A stretch of DNA of 15,012 bases from assembly GCA_035702985.1 (NCBI GenBank), contig DASSZD010000181.1, forward strand, positions 1-15,012. Direction: 5' to 3'. Under the pieces are notes generated by a model that was given only the letters and a program-made list of their open reading frames with translations, did no database searches and was not told the origin of the DNA. The translations under genes and the position numbers were made by a program. This DNA comes from JAKAXG01 sp035702985. GTDB taxonomy: Bacteria > Actinomycetota > Acidimicrobiia > Acidimicrobiales > Palsa-688. Shown here piece by piece: positions 13,012-15,012 of this stretch. The stretch's first letter is position 1. Each line of letters begins with the position of its first letter.

Positions 13012-13380
13012 TTATCGGCGGCGACGCTCGGGATCGCCGATCTCCCACCAGTCTGGAAGTTTGCCGGTGTGCCGAGCGTGTTCGAGCGAACTGACGGCCC
13101 AGGTGATACGCGCCTCTCCATTGCCGCAGAACTTCCAGAGCTCCTTCGCCGAGAGGCTGTAGTGGTGAATCAGAGCGTCGAGTTCGAACGCGTCCGTTTC
13201 ACCGGCGTCAAGGCTTGCGAATCCCTCTCGCACGTGCTCTAGGAGCAGCCGGAGTTGCTCCTCGTGGTATGCCAACACCATGCCGAGATCAGCCTTCCGC
13301 TGGGTCTTACTGCGCGATCGCTCGTCCGGGTCGCCGCCCATCCGCGTAAAGATACCCTCGAACCCCTCAGGCGCGGACAC
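13012..13380 (-). CDS. Hypothetical protein, mostly helical, 122 aa
   Basis: I do not recognise a named family. The protein is charged and helical (LAYHEEQLRLLLEHVREGF, then FELDALIHHYSLSAKELWKF) with a single Cys-Gly near residue 85 and a basic end (PERRRR). It has no signal peptide or membrane segment. GTG 13380 is the longest start; ATG 13341 (residue 14) is an alternative and would begin closer to the helical core. The stop lies 2 bp from the DUF6933 stop in convergent orientation. It lies 73 bp downstream of the NHL lipoprotein gene on the same strand. Confidence 0.65.
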   Translation of the reverse strand: MSAPEGFEGIFTRMGGDPDERSRSKTQRKADLGMVLAYHEEQLRLLLEHVREGFASLDAGETDAFELDALIHHYSLSAKELWKFCGNGEARITWAVSSLEHARHTGKLPDWWEIGDPERRRR

Positions 13381-13426
13381 GCCGACGTCGGACTACTCCC
13401 CGGCTCGCTCGCGCCAACCGGCGTAA

Positions 13427-13437
13427 CGGATAATCCG
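13427..13437. repeat. Palindrome CGGAT-A-ATCCG between the NHL and hypothetical genes
   Basis: An 11-bp perfect palindrome with a single central base lies in the 73-bp gap upstream of the 122-residue gene. It may be an operator; nothing else supports a role. Confidence 0.35.
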
Positions 13438-13453
13438 CGCTACCGGGTCAGGG

Positions 13454-14509
13454 TCACGCAGTCGGTACTTGGTAGCGAATGTGGTGGAGTTGGCCCGTGG
13501 AGGTGTCGATCATGAAGAGGTCCGAGTGCTGGTTGGCTGCTATGGCACCGGGCGTCCAAGCCGGTGACGGGGTTGGAGTGAAGCGCCCGCTCGAGACGGT
13601 GCTGTAGTCGGCCTGCGAGAGCGAGCCGAGCACGAACAGGTCGCGACTACCGACGCTCGAGACAAGCACACCCAAGCCGTAGGCCACGGCCATGTGAATG
13701 GGATTAGCGATAGCTGGGGTACCTGCCGATGGGCCGAACGTCATGACCTGCGGACAGATCGCCGCCGGTGCAGGCGGCGGGAGTGAGGTATCTACGAATC
13801 GACGAATCTGGCGGATCGCCTTGTTGCCGGCGTCGAGGACGTAGACGGTCTCTGCATTGAGGTCCCGTTTCGTGGGGCTGTCTGCCTCCAGTGTCGTGGG
13901 ACGGTTGAATCGGATCTCAGGCGCCCGTCGGCAGAAGAGGTTGGGGCCGGAGTCGCCCGAATAGCCTGCTGTTCCCGACCCGGCGAGGGTGGAGATATTG
14001 CCGTCGGCAGTGATCTCCCGGATGCGGTTGTTGCCGGTGTCAGCGATGAAGATGTCTCCATCCTCGGCCACGGCCACCCCTTCTGGATGGTTGAGTTGCG
14101 CTTGCAGGGCTGGACCGCCGTCCCCGCCCGCTCCTGGGGTGCCGGTACCGGCGATGACGTGCGGGGGTCCGGCGGAGTCGATCATGTCGATCCGGTTGTT
14201 GCCGGTGTCTGCGACCAGGATGCGACCTTCCGGGTCAACGGCGAGTTCGGTGGGATCAGAGAACTGACCTTGGGCAACGGCGGCTACGTGGCCACGCCTG
14301 TTCACCCGCAGAAGCCGGTTGAACCCGGCCTGGGTGATCCAGACGTTTCCACGCTCATCTGCCACCATTCCCGAGACGTTGGCGAAAGGACCCCCGATCC
14401 CGCTCCAATGCACCAGGCTGTGAGGCGTCTGGGAAGGCGAACTGCACCCCGCGGCCAACAAGCCCACACCCACAGAGATCCCCGCCAGCCCAGTCCGAAC
14501 CCGCAACAC
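13454..14509 (-). CDS. NHL-repeat (beta-propeller) lipoprotein
   Basis: The 351-residue product has a lipoprotein signal: basic start, hydrophobic GLAGISVGVGLLAAGC, with lipidation at Cys22, so it should be anchored outside the membrane. Residues 40-210 hold NHL repeats with the hallmark ADTGNNRI twice (100-107 and 156-163), then a weaker copy DAGNKAIR, plus AGTGTPGAGGDGGPA linkers typical of NHL/teneurin-like propellers. Only about four clear blades are visible; the C-terminal third (220-351) is degenerate and may complete the propeller. Such proteins bind ligands or partners and rarely catalyse. GTG 14509 follows AAGGGGG at Shine-Dalgarno distance and is set by the signal peptide. Its codons are less GC-rich than the left half of the window. 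Confidence 0.85.
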   Translation of the reverse strand: MLRVRTGLAGISVGVGLLAAGCSSPSQTPHSLVHWSGIGGPFANVSGMVADERGNVWITQAGFNRLLRVNRRGHVAAVAQGQFSDPTELAVDPEGRILVADTGNNRIDMIDSAGPPHVIAGTGTPGAGGDGGPALQAQLNHPEGVAVAEDGDIFIADTGNNRIREITADGNISTLAGSGTAGYSGDSGPNLFCRRAPEIRFNRPTTLEADSPTKRDLNAETVYVLDAGNKAIRQIRRFVDTSLPPPAPAAICPQVMTFGPSAGTPAIANPIHMAVAYGLGVLVSSVGSRDLFVLGSLSQADYSTVSSGRFTPTPSPAWTPGAIAANQHSDLFMIDTSTGQLHHIRYQVPTA

Positions 14510-14808
14510 GCACGCCCCCTTAGACTCCTCCGACTGACTCTAGGTTCTCGTCCCGGCCCACCTCAGCGCAGAACATCGAGAAACCGATCAGCTCCGAGCC
14601 GCAACCAGCGAAGGCTGATGGCGAAATAATCGGCGCTACGGCACGTTCTGGGGCGGTCTCGTGCCCCCTTTCAGCGATCCCATTGGTGGACCCGGGGCGC
14701 CGGAACCAGCTCCCGTGACAGCCGCCCAGGCAGCGGTGGCCAATCGTTGCTTCGCGGCCACAGGACATCGACTGGCGGCAAGCCTCTTTCCTCTTATCGC
14801 TGCAATCG
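14510..14808. other. Region without a convincing gene
   Basis: Open frames here have mixed codon usage. One plus-strand frame from GTG 14661 to 14873 encodes 70 residues with a hydrophobic stretch (LAASLFPLIAAIVILVGSAF), but it overlaps a more codon-biased minus-strand frame and is weakly supported. No RNA gene or repeat was seen. Confidence 0.4.
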
Positions 14809-14970
14809 TCATATTGGTTGGCTCGGCCTTCCAGATAGATCGCCGCCCATTCCCATCTGGGAGAGCCAGCTGACGTTCCTGTCGTGCTTCTCGGCGAGCA
14901 GCTCCTGGATTCCAGATGAGGAACCCTCGTCCTTGCCGAGGCGCCTGAGGTGGCCGCCAGCAGGGATCAT
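14809..14970 (-). CDS. Possible short or remnant ORF, 53 aa, unknown
   Basis: From ATG 14970 the minus strand encodes 53 residues, including AGGHLRRLGKDEG and IQELLAEKHDRNVSWLSQM, ending at TGA 14811-14809. Third-position GC is high in the first 40 codons and falls at the end, which suggests a truncated gene with a random tail. In-frame codons upstream of the ATG continue sensibly (DLDCTGCVDK) back to a TAG at 15004-15002, hinting at a CxxC-containing protein whose beginning is lost or altered. No Shine-Dalgarno is evident and no family is recognised. Confidence 0.35.
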   Translation of the reverse strand: MIPAGGHLRRLGKDEGSSSGIQELLAEKHDRNVSWLSQMGMGGDLSGRPSQPI

Positions 14971-15012
14971 TTTGTCAACACAGCCGGTACAGTCGAGGTC
15001 CTACAGCGTTAG

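Noticed and set aside
14520..14768. An 82-codon minus-strand ORF
   Set aside because: Poor codon bias, Cys/Gly-rich shadow-like composition and no motif or ribosome-binding site.
1..15012. CRISPR arrays, IS elements, phage structural genes or integrase genes
   Set aside because: No regularly spaced repeats, no transposase or integrase motifs and no terminal inverted repeats with a mobile gene were found.

Overview
The window is high-GC bacterial DNA with short intergenic gaps and strong G/C preference at third codon positions. The first genes of transcripts often have no Shine-Dalgarno site but a TANNNT box 6-7 nt before the start codon, which is typical of Actinomycetota. A CGAAC-N4-GTTCG LexA-type box agrees. 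The class cannot be fixed from the window; a deep-branching actinobacterium is a reasonable guess.

Positions 1-11359 look like ordinary chromosome. After the tail of an unidentified plus-strand gene (1-119) come two coupled minus-strand genes, a long Lhr-type helicase (5358-1153) and a HhH-PHP phosphoesterase resembling DNA polymerase X without its polymerase domain (1156-122). A perfect LexA-type box lies just upstream of the helicase, so the pair reads as a DNA-damage-inducible repair operon. Next are a small unknown protein (5461-5727), a diamine-type GNAT acetyltransferase (5759-6253), a HAD phosphatase (6953-6294, minus), a MetE C-terminal-like methionine synthase homologue (7082-8215), a MOSC protein (8937-8224, minus) preceded by a possible 20-codon leader ORF, a short NTF2/SnoaL-like protein (9333-9028, minus), a 382-bp gap with an imperfect stem, and a divergent MurE-like Mur ligase (9716-11359).

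Positions 11356-11700 are a boundary. Four copies of a TGAGCCGRAAT motif form a symmetric two-tier inverted repeat starting at the ligase stop codon. Further on (11633-11676, minus strand) lies the 3' part of a tRNA-Glu(CTC) gene, from the anticodon loop to the discriminator, with no 5' half. That is the usual trace of integration into a tRNA gene. Its orientation places the inserted element to the right.

Positions 11700-15012 have visibly lower GC and accessory content: paired repeats near the tRNA fragment, a type II toxin-antitoxin operon (PF09720-like antitoxin, ParE/RelE-like toxin), a DUF6933-type gene broken by a one-base frame change, an unknown 122-residue protein, an NHL-repeat lipoprotein, and a poorly coding end with one possible short ORF. 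No integrase, transposase, CRISPR array or rRNA is visible. The element, if real, continues past the right edge.
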